Positions 11,610-22,729 of a stretch of 64,000 nucleotides of DNA are shown piece by piece. The stretch is from assembly GCF_017654505.1 (NCBI RefSeq), contig NC_054558.1:14375628-14439627 (forward strand), written 5' to 3'. How positions within the stretch are numbered: the first letter of the stretch is position 1; every line of letters begins with the position of its first letter. The position numbers and the translations under genes were made by a program. Origin of the DNA: Polyodon spathula (Eukaryota > Chordata > Actinopteri > Acipenseriformes > Polyodontidae). The notes beneath the pieces are model-generated. The model made no database searches and had not been told where the DNA came from. It saw only the letters and a program-made list of their open reading frames with translations.

Positions 11610-12740
11610 AGGAATTCAGTACTGGGTGCTCAGTACTGTGCTGGTTTTCTGAACTCAGTGCTATGCTGGGGATCTGAGAGCCAGTATATTCAATGCAGTA
11701 CAATATACCAGTTAGAGGATTGTGTATAAAATATGTTAGAATACAATACAGTATATATAAAAAAATAAAAAAAAAACTCTACTAAGTATATAGTACTAAA
11801 AGTACTATACTGGGCATCTGAGAGCCAGAAAATACAATAATGTGCTGTATATAGAACTCAGTACTGGGGATCTGAAAGCAAGCACACTCAATATAGCACA
11901 GTACTGTATATAGCACTCTGTACTAGGTACCCAAGATCCAGCCAGTACTGTATTATCTGTGATAAGCATCATTGGCTACATTTACAATGATTTATGGTAC
12001 CCAGAATGGAACATTCTTTTTGTAGAATTTTGATGTCATCATACCGTCTTTGTACTATACTTTTCTAGATTTTGTAAATGCTTATTCCAAGCCAGTACCT
12101 ATTTGGTACAATTAACATTGTTCAATGGAAAAGGCATCAAATTCAAGCGACAAATTGTCCTTCCTCCAACAAATGCTGGTACTCTAATTGAAATGAGGAA
12201 TTATATTTCTCTATATTTAAAGCTGGGATGTTAAAAAATATATTGCTGCAATACTGGCACCACCTTATACAGCAAAGGTCATTTTTTTCATATAAAAAGA
12301 CATTCTGTAACCCTTAACACCCCACGTATAGTTTGAATCGGTGCACTGATGAAAGCACCGGAATACAGTAAATGTCTATCTACTTTTTTCTTATATTTTT
12401 CGCCTTCTGAAAGCCAGCAATACTGTTTGTGGAGAAGTCAGCACTATACTGAGATAATGAGAGCCAGCAAATTCAATCTAGTATAGTACAGAGAACTCGG
12501 TACTCTACTGGGGATCTGAGAGCCAGCTAATTCAATACAGCACAAGGAACTCAGTACAGCACTACTGATCGAGAGTCTGAACATTTAGTAAATAGATGTT
12601 ATGGCTGGAATTCTCTGAGCCAGCAAATTCTATACAAAGAACTCAGAACTATTATTTTAGAGCTTGCTAATTTAATCTATAGAACTCACTACTAAGCATG
12701 TTAGTGTCACCAAATCCAATACAGAATCTCCGCCATTGAG
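11610..12740. repeat. Degenerate tandem array with CTGAGAGCCAG units
   Basis: A phrase of the type AACTCAGTACT, CTGGGGATCTGAGAGCCAG, then TTCAATACAGTACA recurs at intervals of roughly 65-90 bp. Examples lie at about 11670, 11815, 11865, 12465 and 12510, with weaker ones to 12720. The array is interrupted at about 11955-12410 by an unrelated repeat. The units are strongly diverged, so the array is old. Confidence 0.7.
12005..12165 (+). repeat. Dispersed repeat R1, copy 1
   Basis: It matches 46925-47105 in the order AATGTTGATGTCATCATAC-like, then AGATTTTGTAAATGC, GCCAGT, and finally ATCAAATTCAA followed by GACAAATTG. The element class is unknown. It interrupts the tandem array. Confidence 0.6.
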
Positions 12741-15477
12741 TCTTTCAGCCTGTAAATTGAAATATGAAAAGACTGAGCTAACAGCTCAATACGTTTGCTT
12801 TCAGCCACTTACATGGCTTCAAACTGTTTACTAACAGAGCAGGCTCTGGACACTACTTTAACACTAGAGAAACCAAGGGGTCAACCTGATCCCTTTTAAA
12901 AACGTTTTTATTCATACAACTTGGTATTAAATCATCCCACTCAGTGAGATTTTTCTTTAGCTCATAGTCTTATATGCACTCACAGAACATTTTATACATT
13001 TATTTGGAAAAAACACAATTCCTACCTACAAGGACCATCAGTTCGTTTTGACCCCTCATTGAATGGCATTTGAAAATGTTTTTTTTTTTCTCCTTTTGAA
13101 TGCAGTACATCGTGTGAACACATTTCCTGTATAATACATTTTACAGTGACTGAGATGATGGTGGTCCTCTAGTGATTCTGTTCAGGAGTGTGATACCTCC
13201 AGAAAGTCTGCATTGTCAGTGCAGCCTGCTTCAGCTTGCAAGAACGTACAGTAGATCCTCGGTTACAAACAACTTGGGAACGGAGGTTGTTTGCAAGTCT
13301 GAAATGTCTGTAACTCTGAAAATCAGTTTTCAGTAGTTTTAATAAATGTGCACACCTGCTATCTACACCGTCAATCTGGTGAGTAATACACGGATACAGC
13401 ACAGTAATGCTCATATTGTTATGGTTCTAAAGTCTTTAAAATGAAAACTTAAATTAAACAAGGCTATATTTATGTTGCCATTGAAATTGTTACTGTAGCA
13501 AAAACACATATTTAAACATCCAGGAAAACATGGGTTTTATTTTAAACAAAATGTATTCATGCAGTCATTCAGCCTCCATTGGCTTGAAAAACTGTTCCTG
13601 GTAATATTGCCTGTACTTACTTTGAAATCTGCCTCACCTTTGCGTGGATACATTTGTTGGTACTTATTTTGCCCTCCTCATGTCCAGCTCGCCACTTATA
13701 AGAGTGCCTATCTGGTTCCATTGCACGCATGGTTGAGTGATAACATACTTCCAGTCGAAAACAGACCAATAACCACTCCATCTCCTCAAGAGGAGAAACT
13801 GATATTATTGGTGGCACAGCATGGGTATGTGTAGACATGACTGGACAGAGTGTGCTGAAAGATACACCGTAGACCAGACCCAACTTCCTTTCCCAAGCGT
13901 TCTGTACTTGAGAAGACTGTTATGTCCATAACCTTCAGTTGGTTTATGAGTTGTTTTTTTTTTATCCTGAAAGAATTCATTTTCAGAAGAGAACATGTCA
14001 GTAGTAGATAATGGTGTTTTAATAACATAGAAAAACAAAGTAGGGGTAAAAAAAAAATAATGGTCCTTCTAGATAGGCATTTTTTTTTTTTTTATTTTGG
14101 GGCTGTTACTGTATTTAAGTTTTACAGAACACTGAAGGCCTATCTGTCTTCATTTTGCTCCAGATAACCATGCTAATCCCCTAGCCTGGTCCAGCTAAAA
14201 GGATTACATCTCTGTGCTTATGTTCTGATTTCACACATCTCGATGGGGGAAAGCTGTTCTGAGTTATGACAGACCTTTCAGCTGTGGTCTGCTCAACAGT
14301 AAGAGTCATTCAGGTTCTCTTGACATGTGAGCAACACGCCTTTGAAACTCCTAACCGCCTGATGGCCCCGAGTGAATGACTCTCGAGTCTCTAACTGAAG
14401 ACGTTTGTGCAATCATTCCAGCATTAATTGTTACCTATTCTTCTTGCTGCAGAATTGACGAGTGTGTATACTAACACACCAGAAATAGCTAGACAGGATA
14501 TTCATTTTGTAATAAAAAACATTTATTCAGATTTAGAGAGCCCACTTCTTTTATTAATTTTTTCCCCAGTTTGTAAGGTCCAATTACGTTACCTCACTTC
14601 CCCTCAACATCTTAAGAGAACTGAATGTCAGTGCGCGTCCAGTGATCCTACAACCAAGCTAGATGCCTGGTTATGCCTGACTCGATTACATTTCAGTAGA
14701 TTCCTGCCCTTCTTTATGGCCCAAGACTCCGCACTGCCCTGTTCTTCAACACTCGCAGTGAACTTACTTGAGCTATAAATACAATGGTATAGTAAATTGT
14801 GTTGAATTTGAAACAAACATGTTTTGATGTTGATTGATATATAACAGATGGCACAGTAATACAATGATTGACACCATGTCCTTTTAATAATATATTTGTC
14901 ATTGGAAATGAACACTAGTTTTGAAGTACTAGATTTATTAGTTTCCATTGTTAATTGAAACGTAAAATATATTTTTTGCATTGCTTGGGGCTCTACTATA
15001 TAGAGCCATATGCTATAATTAAATGCCTAACATTAAAGGGAATGTATATGTTAGGATAGTACTTGTATATTTCTTTAAAAAATACAGTGTAAGTTACCAC
15101 TTTGAGTAGAAGAAATGATGTAGGATATATACAAGAGCAGTTTAACTTCACATATTATTGTCTGCTTCCTTAGATTCCTATCCCACCCAATCTAGGTGCA
15201 CGAAGCAAGATCCATAGTATATATTATTATATATATATATATATTAGATAGATATATCTATTATATTATATATTCCTGCTTATAATATATAGATAACTAC
15301 ATATATATTACACACATATATTATATGGAAACGTATTGTCGGGACCACTGCATTCTTGGTGATCATTTCTCTGGTTTTACTATTTTCTTATAGCGTATGA
15401 TGTGGGTAAATATTTATACAAAATGAACATTTTTGTTTATTTCTATAAACTACTGACAACATTTCTCCCAAATTCCA
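12741..15477. other. Non-coding stretch with a possible pogo/Tigger-like end
   Basis: No gene is recognised. At 13246-13320 TACAGTAGATCCTCGGTTAC followed by GTTTGCAAGTCTGAAATGTC resembles a pogo/Tigger-type terminus, but no partner end was found. An AT-dinucleotide region occupies about 15217-15325. Several overlapping short frames at 13559-14038 show no recognisable homology. Confidence 0.35.
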
Positions 15478-17038
15478 AAGTGGCTCTCAAAAGTATTCAC
15501 CTGCCTTGGACTTTTCCACATTTTATTGGGTTACAGCATGGAATCAAAATGGATTTAGTTAGGAGTTTTTACCACTGATCAACACAAAAAAAGTCCACAT
15601 GTCAAAGTGAAAAATAAAATCTACAAATTGTTCTAAATTAATTACAAATATAAAAGAGAAAATAATTGATTGCATAAGTATTCACCCCCTTGAGTCAATA
15701 TTTGGTAGCAACTACAGCCATGAATCTATTTGGATAAGTCTCTACCAGCTTTGCACATCAGGACACTACAATGTTTGCCCAGTCTTCTTTGCAAAATTGC
15801 TCAAGCTCCGTCAAGTTGGATGGGGACCTTTGGTGAACAGCAATTTTCAACTCTTTCCACATATTCTCAATTGGATTGAGGTCCGGGCTTTGACTGGGCC
15901 ACTCCAGGACATTGATCTTTTTATTTTTAAGCCACTCCAGTGTGGCTTTGGCTGTATGTTTTGGGTCATTGTCCTGCTGGAAGATGAATCTTCTCCCAAG
16001 TACCAGATCTCTTGCAGACTTCAGCAGGTTTTCCTCCAGGATTTCTCTGTACTCTGCTGCATCCATTTTGCCCTCTATCTTCACAAGCTTTCCAGGCCCT
16101 GACACAGAGAAGCATCCCCATAGCATGATGCTGTCACCACCATGCTTCACGGTGGGGATGGTGAGGTTTGCACCAAACATAGCACTTAGCATTGAGGCCA
16201 AAAAGCCCTATTTTGGTCTCATCAGACCATAGAATCTTCTTCCACTTGGTCTCAGAGTCTCCCACATGACTTCTGGCAAACTAGCCAAGATTTGATTTTT
16301 TCAACAGTGGCTTGTTTTTTGCCACTCTCCCATAAAGGCCAGTTTTGTGAAGCACCCGGGCTATTGTTGTCATATGCACAGTGTCTTCCAGCTTAGCCGT
16401 GGAAGACTGTAACTCCTTTAGAGTTGCCATAGGCCTCTTGGTGGCCTCCCTGACTAGTGCCCTTCTAGCCGGATACTCAGATTTGAGGAAGGCCTGTTCT
16501 AGACAGATTCACAATTGTGCCATATTCTCTCCATGTCTTGATAATGGACTTTACTGTGCTCCGGGGAATATTCAAGGTCTTGGAAATGTTTTCATATCCT
16601 ACCCGATTGGTGCTTTTGGCTTTGCTTTGAATGTTCCTTCGTCTTCATGATGTAGTTTTTGTTAGGAAATGTACTAACCAAATGTGGAACCTCCCAGAGA
16701 CAGGTGTATCCAACCTGAAATCATATGAAACACCTTAATTGCACACAGGTGGACTCCATTCAACTAATTATGAGACTTCTAAAGACAATTAGTTGCACCA
16801 GAGCTTATTTAGGTGTGTCATAGCAAAGGGGGTAAATACTTATGCAATCAATTATTTTCTGTTTTATAATTGTAATTAATTTAGAACAATTTGTAGATTT
16901 TATTTTTCACTTTGACATTATGGACTTTTTTTGTGTCGATCAGTGGCAGAAATTCCTAATTAAATCCATTTTGATTCCATGTTGTAACACAATAAAATGT
17001 AGAAAAGTCCAAGGGGTGAATACTTTTGAGAGCCACTG
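15478..17038 (-). mobile_element. Tc1/mariner element with IR/DR-type ends
   Basis: The 1561-bp element has inverted ends starting AGTGGCTCTCAAAAGTATTC on the left and mirrored at the right end (GAGAGCCACTG, 17028-17038). Inverted repeats of about 215 bp each carry two direct repeats of the AAGTATTCAC type. On the left these are at 15491-15500 and 15676-15685, and on the right at 16832-16841 and 17016-17025. This is the IR/DR arrangement of Sleeping Beauty-like elements. The flanking TA duplication is no longer intact. The transposase on the minus strand is broken (next entry). Confidence 0.9.
15758..16648 (-). pseudogene. Tc1-like transposase pseudogene (DD34E)
   Basis: The original start is probably the ATG at 16646-16648. 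The N-terminal paired/HTH domain is recognisable only in pieces, interrupted by frameshifts and stops. From 16201 to 15758 a 147-codon frame is still open and covers the C-terminal catalytic part. It has [18 protein letters not shown], then the second acidic residue in [10 protein letters not shown] and the final Glu in [15 protein letters not shown], exactly 34 residues apart, as in Tc1 DD34E enzymes. The first catalytic Asp region lies in the disrupted part upstream. The terminal DNA repeats are present but no complete enzyme can be made. The relatively intact 3' half suggests moderate age. Confidence 0.9.
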
Positions 17039-17239
17039 ATTATATAATCAGAAACTTAGAAAACTATACTCAAAGTTTTTTACTTCTAGTTGTAATTAGT
17101 AAAAACAATTTGAATTTTAAAATGAAATTCAAACTATATTAGCAAACCTCTAAATTAAAAGTAGGTTATTTCTCATAACTTGCATTTCCCCTTTCAGAAA
17201 AAAAAATGTGTTGATGACAAATTGATGTAAAGTTAATAG

Positions 17240-17677
17240 GTACCTGTGGCAGGCTGGTGAGTGGATAGAGGCCCAGAGACAGTCTGTAGTTCAAAAAAAA
17301 TAACTATTTTATTATAAACACAAAAATGAAAGGGCACAAGGGCCAAAACAAAGCAATGTAAACACAAATAAAGCAAAAATACACTCACAAAAATAAAGGT
17401 TTCCAGGCTGGGCAATGCCTTCACTGGATTCACTGGATTCAAAACATTCAAAAATCACAAACACCAAAACACCAACCTGCTTCCTCAGCTCCCTCCTCCT
17501 AAATGAAAAGCAGAGGCCTCCTTTTATGTCAGGTGGCTGGGCGCTGATTGATCATTAATTAAACTAATCATCTAATCAACCCCAGCCACCTGAACACAAT
17601 GAACCAAGGCAGGTAGGGGAATTTAACCCCATCCCTGCCAATTTCTAAAGAGCAGAGCTGTGGTCTGCCACAGTACC
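17240..17677 (-). mobile_element. Solo LTR with 5-bp target duplication GTACC
   Basis: The LTR is 17245-17672 (428 bp), TGTGGCAG...CTGCCACA, flanked by perfect GTACC repeats (17240-17244 and 17673-17677). The minus strand has LTR order: a CATAAAAGG TATA-like box (about 17519-17532), then an AATAAA signal near 17305-17312, then the 3' end. No internal retroelement sequence remains, so it arose by LTR-LTR recombination. The AATTTAACCCC...CCCTGCCA phrase is shared with 40218-40239. Confidence 0.9.
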
Positions 17678-18474
17678 CCTGACCCTGTCTCTTATGGTAC
17701 AGTATATTCTTTTGAGACTTTCTGGTGGCCAAGAGGACTAAAGCAAAGCTGACGCTGCTTTACAATGTAACTTATATATTATCTGTACATAGGAACATGT
17801 GTATTTTAAATCATGTTGAATTTAATAAAGAGCACAGTGTATAGTTAATGGTGTGCACAGCCTGGAAATATAAGGTGTACTGGCTGGGGTTTGAGTGGAT
17901 TCCTCATTCATAACAAGCACTTACTGTGCTTTACAAACATCTCTATAATAAACTGTGCTTGCCTGTGTTCAGCATGATTTCACTACAGATATGCTTTTAC
18001 CATGGCATACCAGTCTGGCTATCTACGACCAGCTCAGCCCCAGCGACAAGCAAGCCTCTGCTGGGTTTGTAAGATCACACTAACTTCCCTTTAAATACAA
18101 ATTAAATCAGTGTTGTGAGACGCACCGAGATGTGAGCACCCTGACTTTCGCACTGTGATGATAAATTATGAAAACATTTCTGAAGAAATGTTTACCAGCT
18201 CAATGCAGTTCAGTGTTTGCAGTTCACTCTATTGTTCATGCTTATTTACTGGGTTGATATTATAAGATATGTAGAAATTACAAATATTGTAGGCATTCCC
18301 CACCCAAGAAGCCTCAAGTCTGTGATTAAGAGGGAGATGCTAATTTACAGGGCAGTATAGTCAGTTTCTTTTTCTAGCAATGAAATTGCCATTTGCAAAC
18401 TACTTTGCTTTGAAAATATGTACGTTTCTCAAGGACATTCTAACTGAAAGACATTCCTAGTATCTAAAAGACAG
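17678..18474. other. Non-coding stretch
   Basis: I see no gene or assignable repeat here. Confidence 0.4.
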
Positions 18475-18870
18475 GGATGTAAAACTTTGAAAAATAAATA
18501 TATACTACTGATTACTGGTTTAAAAAATTAGAACATAACAACTAAAAGTAATTTGTTACATATGACTGATTACCTTCTTACAGAACATAAGAACAAAAAG
18601 TAATCTGTTGCATATTATTGATTACTTTCTTTAAAAAGTAAAATATTACTGATTACTTTTGCCAACAATAGTAATAATAACCCATATACAGTACTATATA
18701 CTACAAACAGCATGACACATTTTGCACAGTACAATGAGTTTTACTTGCCAGTATCTTAGTTTTAATACTAGCAAGGTAGGAAAAATAAATTAAGGAAAAG
18801 CTATCTTCCTGTAATAAGTTACTCAAAAAAGTAATCTGATTACAAGCATCTAGTTACTTTTCCCATCGGT
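18475..18870. repeat. Degenerate TIR element with GTAATCTGATTAC motifs
   Basis: GATTACTTTT, AGTAATCTG and GTTACTTTTCCCATC recur in both orientations. The ends (ACAGGGATGTAAAACTTT on the left, AGTTACTTTTCCCATCGGTG on the right) resemble diverged inverted repeats. It is probably a non-autonomous DNA transposon, possibly hAT-like from its CAGGGATG-like tip. No clean target duplication was found. Confidence 0.5.
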
Positions 18871-19294
18871 GTCTAAAGCAAGTGCACTTACCCTCCTGTT
18901 TTGAATCATTTCAAGCATTTCAAAGGTGTGACAACCACAAGTTAAAATCCCTTTTCTTACAACACATTTGAATGAGCACCATTGTGACAGGACCTTCTTG
19001 TCTTGTAGTGAGGATCTATTGTTTATTTAAATGGATTATTATGCTCTTGCTTCTTAGTACTGAGTCCATTCACGGGTTGTGGGTCTGATTCACTGCAGAG
19101 GCCTATTTACAATCAATTAGGTACCAGCTGTAAATAAGAGAAAGACATATCCTGAAAAGCAATGAAGGACCAAATGATATTCATCCCAACAAAAGGAAAG
19201 GTACCAATAAAGATCAATGCTTAGAAAATACATTTGAAAGCTTATGAGCTGCTATCCTACTTTACAAAGCTCAGCTAAGGTAAGTAGCTTATAT
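18871..19294. other. Non-coding stretch
   Basis: No gene or recognisable repeat is seen. Confidence 0.4.
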
Positions 19295-20001
19295 AGCATT
19301 GTGACAAAGTGATTTGTTTTGCACAGGTGTAGAGGTCATGCAGTGCTTAGTGACAACAGTCCAACAACAGTTCAATGGTGGCTTTATTAATTGCTTAAAT
19401 AATAATACTGGCTATAAACAGCGATGTGTAAAGCCAGTCAAAGCCACATGGGCTCAGTCACAAAATGATAATAACGCACACATTAAAATGCCTACATGAT
19501 CACCAGTCCAACAGGGAGTGATCCAGGTACAAGCAGTGTTGTGAATACACGAAACAGTGCTAACAGTGGTGCAGTGCAGTTCAATGCTGTCTTAACAGCG
19601 ACAGCTCCCGGATATTTAGCCATCTACAATGACAAATAACAACAGTTAAACAGACAGACAAGACAAGATGAAACACTCATGGTTTCTTTTTATTCCTCCC
19701 AGTCGTTTGGTAAACATAACAGAGGAACAGATTGCTTGGCCATATCCCCTGATATACCCTCAGTCCCGCCCTCTTCAATCACGTATCCTCCAGTCCATGA
19801 CTGACACATTGCCTACCGCACTGAGGCGATGACTTCTGATATTGTGACTCCGCCACCTTTCTGGGTGGCCAACTTCCAGCTGACCCTGAAATTAACTGCC
19901 AAACCATCCAGTCCGGGGTGCACTGTTCCTGTTACACAGCGCCCTCACAGGTCGGGAGGGAGATTTTTGACTCGGATTAATTTGCTCTTTGTTACAAGCA
20001 T
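19295..20001 (-). mobile_element. Solo LTR with 5-bp target duplication AGCAT
   Basis: The LTR is 19300-19996 (697 bp). The ends TGTGACAAAG and CTTTGTTACA are inverted repeats matching at 9 of 10 positions, flanked by perfect AGCAT copies (19295-19299 and 19997-20001). On the minus strand an AATAAA lies about 85 bp from the 3' end (+ strand TTTATT near 19383). Open frames inside it are incidental. Its termini are of the type seen in Ty3/gypsy LTRs, but the superfamily is not proven without internal sequence. Confidence 0.9.
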
Positions 20002-20297
20002 ACATCCTTTTGTTATTACTCCTTTAATGAGACACTCCCTCATCCTCTACAAACATGCACCTGCATACACAAGCACAAATATTACACCGTGTAACAATTT
20101 TTTATTTATTTTTTGGTTCCTGAGTAGTAAGTGTTATTTCCTAATTGCTTGTGCCTCATTATTCCCCACAGACTTTGCTTTTGTGACCAGGACAGTGATA
20201 TTTTGAAATTTACCTATTTTCCAGAACATTCCAGATAGATTCAGTGCTGAGTAAACTTGGAGTAACTTCTATAACTTTCCAGTAATATAAATAATAG

Positions 20298-20334
20298 TAT
20301 AAATACAGGGGCCTTAAGCCCACCAGTTCAGTTT
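20298..20334 (+). promoter_or_regulatory. Putative TATA box and initiator of the TIR element
   Basis: TATAAATA at 20298-20305 is followed by an initiator-like TCAGTTT (YYANWYY) with its A at 20330. This gives 32 bp from the start of the TATA to the presumed start site, the usual spacing for pol II core promoters. It lies about 65 bp upstream of the ORF start. Confidence 0.45.
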
Positions 20335-20396
20335 AGTTCCAGCTGCCTAAGTGGATACATATCTGCATTTTTCTGAGATGACATCAAGAGGCTGCA

Positions 20397-21092
20397 ATGG
20401 TGGCATTCCTAATGGGTCTCCAAGGTGGTTTTACCAAGTTTCCCTGCTATCTTTGCCTTTGGGACAGCAGGGACACCAAGGCACACTACCACAGGCGGGA
20501 CTGGTCACACTGGACTGAGTTCTCTGTGGGGAGGAACAACGTCAAGTGGGAGCCACTGGTGGACCCCCGGAAAGTGCTGATGCCACCACTGCACATCAAA
20601 TTGGGCCTTATGAAACAATTTGTCAGAGCTCTAGATAAGGAGTCGTCAGCCTTCAAGTACCTTCAAGACTTCTTCCCTAAGCTGTCTGAGGCAAAGGTCA
20701 AAGCCGGTGTTTTCGTCGGACCACAGATAAAGAAGATCCTGGAGTGCAATGAATTCCCCAAGAAGTTCACTAGTAAGGAGAAAGTGGCTTGGAACAGCTT
20801 TGTCGCAGTGGTTCGGGGCTTCTTGGGCAATCACAAGGCCGAAAACTATGTGGAGCTGGTTGAGACTCTGTTGAAGAACTACGGCACAATGGGCTGTAGG
20901 ATGTCCCTCAAAGTCCATATCCTTGATGCTCATCTTGATAAATTCAAGGAGAACATGGGAGCGTACTCGGAGGAGCAAGGCGAGCGCTTCCACCAGGATA
21001 TACTGGACTTTGAACGCCGCTACCAAGGACAGTATAACGAGAACATGATGGGAGACTACATTTGGGGGCTGATTTGTGAAAGTGATTTATAG
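20397..21092 (+). CDS. Putative transposase C-terminal part, 231 codons (uncharacterised family)
   Basis: The longest open frame in the window. Visible blocks are a Cys-rich GGFTKFPCYLCLWDSRDTK (C-x2-C), the PPLHIKLGLMKQFV block, KAGVFVGPQIKKIL, NSFVAVVRGFLGNHKAENY, a SLKVHILDAHLDKF block and SEEQGERFHQDI...YQGQYNENMMGDYIW. From memory, similar proteins of unknown function are predicted in many animal genomes, including insects, and are longer at the N-terminus. I could not check this. A TGA lies in frame 18 bp before the ATG, so the N-terminal half is missing here. The frame ends at TAG, but the same frame stays open for 11 more codons (to a TAA). The related copy at 2567-2875 has CAG at the equivalent position, so the TAG is probably a C-to-T nonsense change. 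Its position between long TIRs suggests a transposase. The catalytic residues are not established. Confidence 0.6.
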   Translation: MVAFLMGLQGGFTKFPCYLCLWDSRDTKAHYHRRDWSHWTEFSVGRNNVKWEPLVDPRKVLMPPLHIKLGLMKQFVRALDKESSAFKYLQDFFPKLSEAKVKAGVFVGPQIKKILECNEFPKKFTSKEKVAWNSFVAVVRGFLGNHKAENYVELVETLLKNYGTMGCRMSLKVHILDAHLDKFKENMGAYSEEQGERFHQDILDFERRYQGQYNENMMGDYIWGLICESDL

Positions 21093-21381
21093 TATAATCG
21101 TAAATCCCGAAAAACTACTCACTTCTAAATCTTTTGTATTCATTTTTGTATTATTTTAGTATAAATACATGTTAATTTGGATTCATATGTTGGTTTTTTC
21201 TGACTTTATGTGAACAAAAAGATCGTTTTCTCATTGGAAATAGGTACATTTCAAAATATCACTGTCCTGGTCACAAAAGCAAAGTTTGTGGGGAATAATA
21301 GCCATTTTCTATACTTTTGAGGCATAAGTAATTAGGAAATAACACTTACTACCCAGGAACAAAAATTCTGTAACATAGTGT

Positions 21382-22100
21382 TATGTATCAACTTTAGTTT
21401 GTATTCACTATTCCCCCTATGGGCTTTTTTCATCCTATGAATATCTCAAATCCCTGGTCTTGTAAATCACTAAGTGCACAATAAGAGGTCTGTATAACAA
21501 CGTCTTGTGCTAAAACGAATCCTGTACAGCTTGAACCATTCCCACAGTATTTCCAAGATAGATTTCATGTCATGTTCTCAAATACAAGCCCATGTTTAAC
21601 TATTTCTCTTTTTACCGCCATCGCAGTTAACTGCTCTCTTTGTTAGTGACTGCAAAGTTTAATGATAGCTGGGGGGTGATTTCATTTCTAACTGTCATTG
21701 GGAGACATTCCTACACTTGTGAGCTGGTTGAAATCAAGGTCAGTCTCCAAACAGAGCTGTCATTATTTAGTCAAAGTCACTGCTACACGAGTGGTATTGC
21801 TCTTTCTACGATGGGGTCCCAAGTCACCTTGTTGGTGTTGCTATACTACTGCACAATCAGCTCTGAAACAAATTTTATATTTACTAATCTGGTGTGGGTG
21901 TGGGCAGTTACACACAGAACTGGGAATGGGGCATTTATTTCCACTTTTAGCCGACTCCATTGTTTACTATCTTAAGATCCCTAAATCATCTCCTCTTCCA
22001 ATACACACCAAAGATGAGCAATGAGCAATGTGTGCAGTGCTTCCCCAAAATGGGACATTGACATATTATGAAATCCCTAGTGAAAGTGATGGAAGGGATC
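21382..22100. other. Non-coding stretch
   Basis: No gene is recognised. The overlapping frames at 21640-22024 have no family features that I recognise. Confidence 0.35.
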
Positions 22101-22119
22101 ATTCATCTATGTGTCACAC

Positions 22120-22260
22120 TTTACATTTGTCCATTTGGAAAACTTTTCAACCAATTGTGATGAAATTTGGCATAAACATTATTTAAGCTAGGCAATGTGG
22201 AGTACTATATTCTGGGGATTTGTGGGGGTGTCTGTCTGTCCGTACATTTCTCAGCCTGCA
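22120..22260 (+). repeat. Dispersed repeat R3 (TCTGTCTGTC type), copy 1
   Basis: It has the order TTGTGATGAAATTTGG, then GGGGATTTGTGGG, then TGTCTGTCTGTCCGTACA. Similar phrases occur at 37060-37430 and 59770-59955. The class is unknown. Confidence 0.5.
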
Positions 22261-22639
22261 TGACACACATTTTGGCATGTATCTGGAAAATCGTGCATAT
22301 GGAAGCTATCCCACATTCTTTAAATCATGTTTATGTACTTAAACACGATACTAACCTCATTTGCTTACCTAATGAAATCTTAGTCTTAAATACCAGATTT
22401 TTCAATAAACTATTCATTGTACTGTATAAAGACAGAATACTTATAGTCTGCATGACACACATTTTGGCATGTATCTGGAAAATCGTGCAGATGGAAGCTA
22501 TCCCACATTCTTTAAATCATGTTTATGTACTTAAACACGATACTAACCTCATTTGCTTACCTAATGAAATCTTAGTCTTAAATACCAGATTTTTCAATAA
22601 ACTATTCATTGTACTGTATAAAGACAGATTACTTGCAGT
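22256..22639 (+). repeat. Near-identical 192-bp tandem duplication
   Basis: Units start at 22256 and 22448 with CTGCATGACACACATTTTGG. They differ at only a few positions, so the duplication is recent. The 192-bp period is a multiple of three, so a 187-codon frame spans both copies. That frame is a by-product and not a gene: the repeated protein segment has no recognisable domain. Confidence 0.9.
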
Positions 22640-22729
22640 CACTTACCATTGTGATGTGAAAGCCATTGTGAAAACCAATGGTGAACCTGTTTACAGATAT
22701 TATATGACATTAGTGACGCAAGGTGGGAT

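Larger units (their letters stand above)
20084..21381 (+). mobile_element. Unclassified DNA transposon-like element with long TIRs
   Basis: The 1298-bp element has inverted repeats of about 140 bp (20084-20222 against 21237-21381). They start ACACCGTG/ACACTATG and contain TAGTAAGTGTTATTTCC and GACCAGGACAGTGATAT. The left arm lacks about 20 bp that the right arm has. It encloses one 231-codon ORF and a TATA/initiator pair. A 3' fragment of the same family lies at 2567-2875. The target duplication is unresolved: TATT precedes both copies and TATG follows this one. The class is not assigned. It looks like an internally deleted copy of a longer transposon. Confidence 0.8.

Noticed and set aside
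12337..12375. Hammerhead-like CTGATGAAAGCACCGGAA
   Set aside because: No stem II can form between CTGATGA and GGAA. The only pairing is GGTGC/GCACC, which overlaps the would-be core.
15797..16232. Plus-strand frames of 101 and 106 codons
   Set aside because: They are the antisense of the Tc1 transposase pseudogene.
20646..21026. Minus-strand frame of 126 codons
   Set aside because: It is the antisense of the better supported plus-strand ORF with protein-like blocks.
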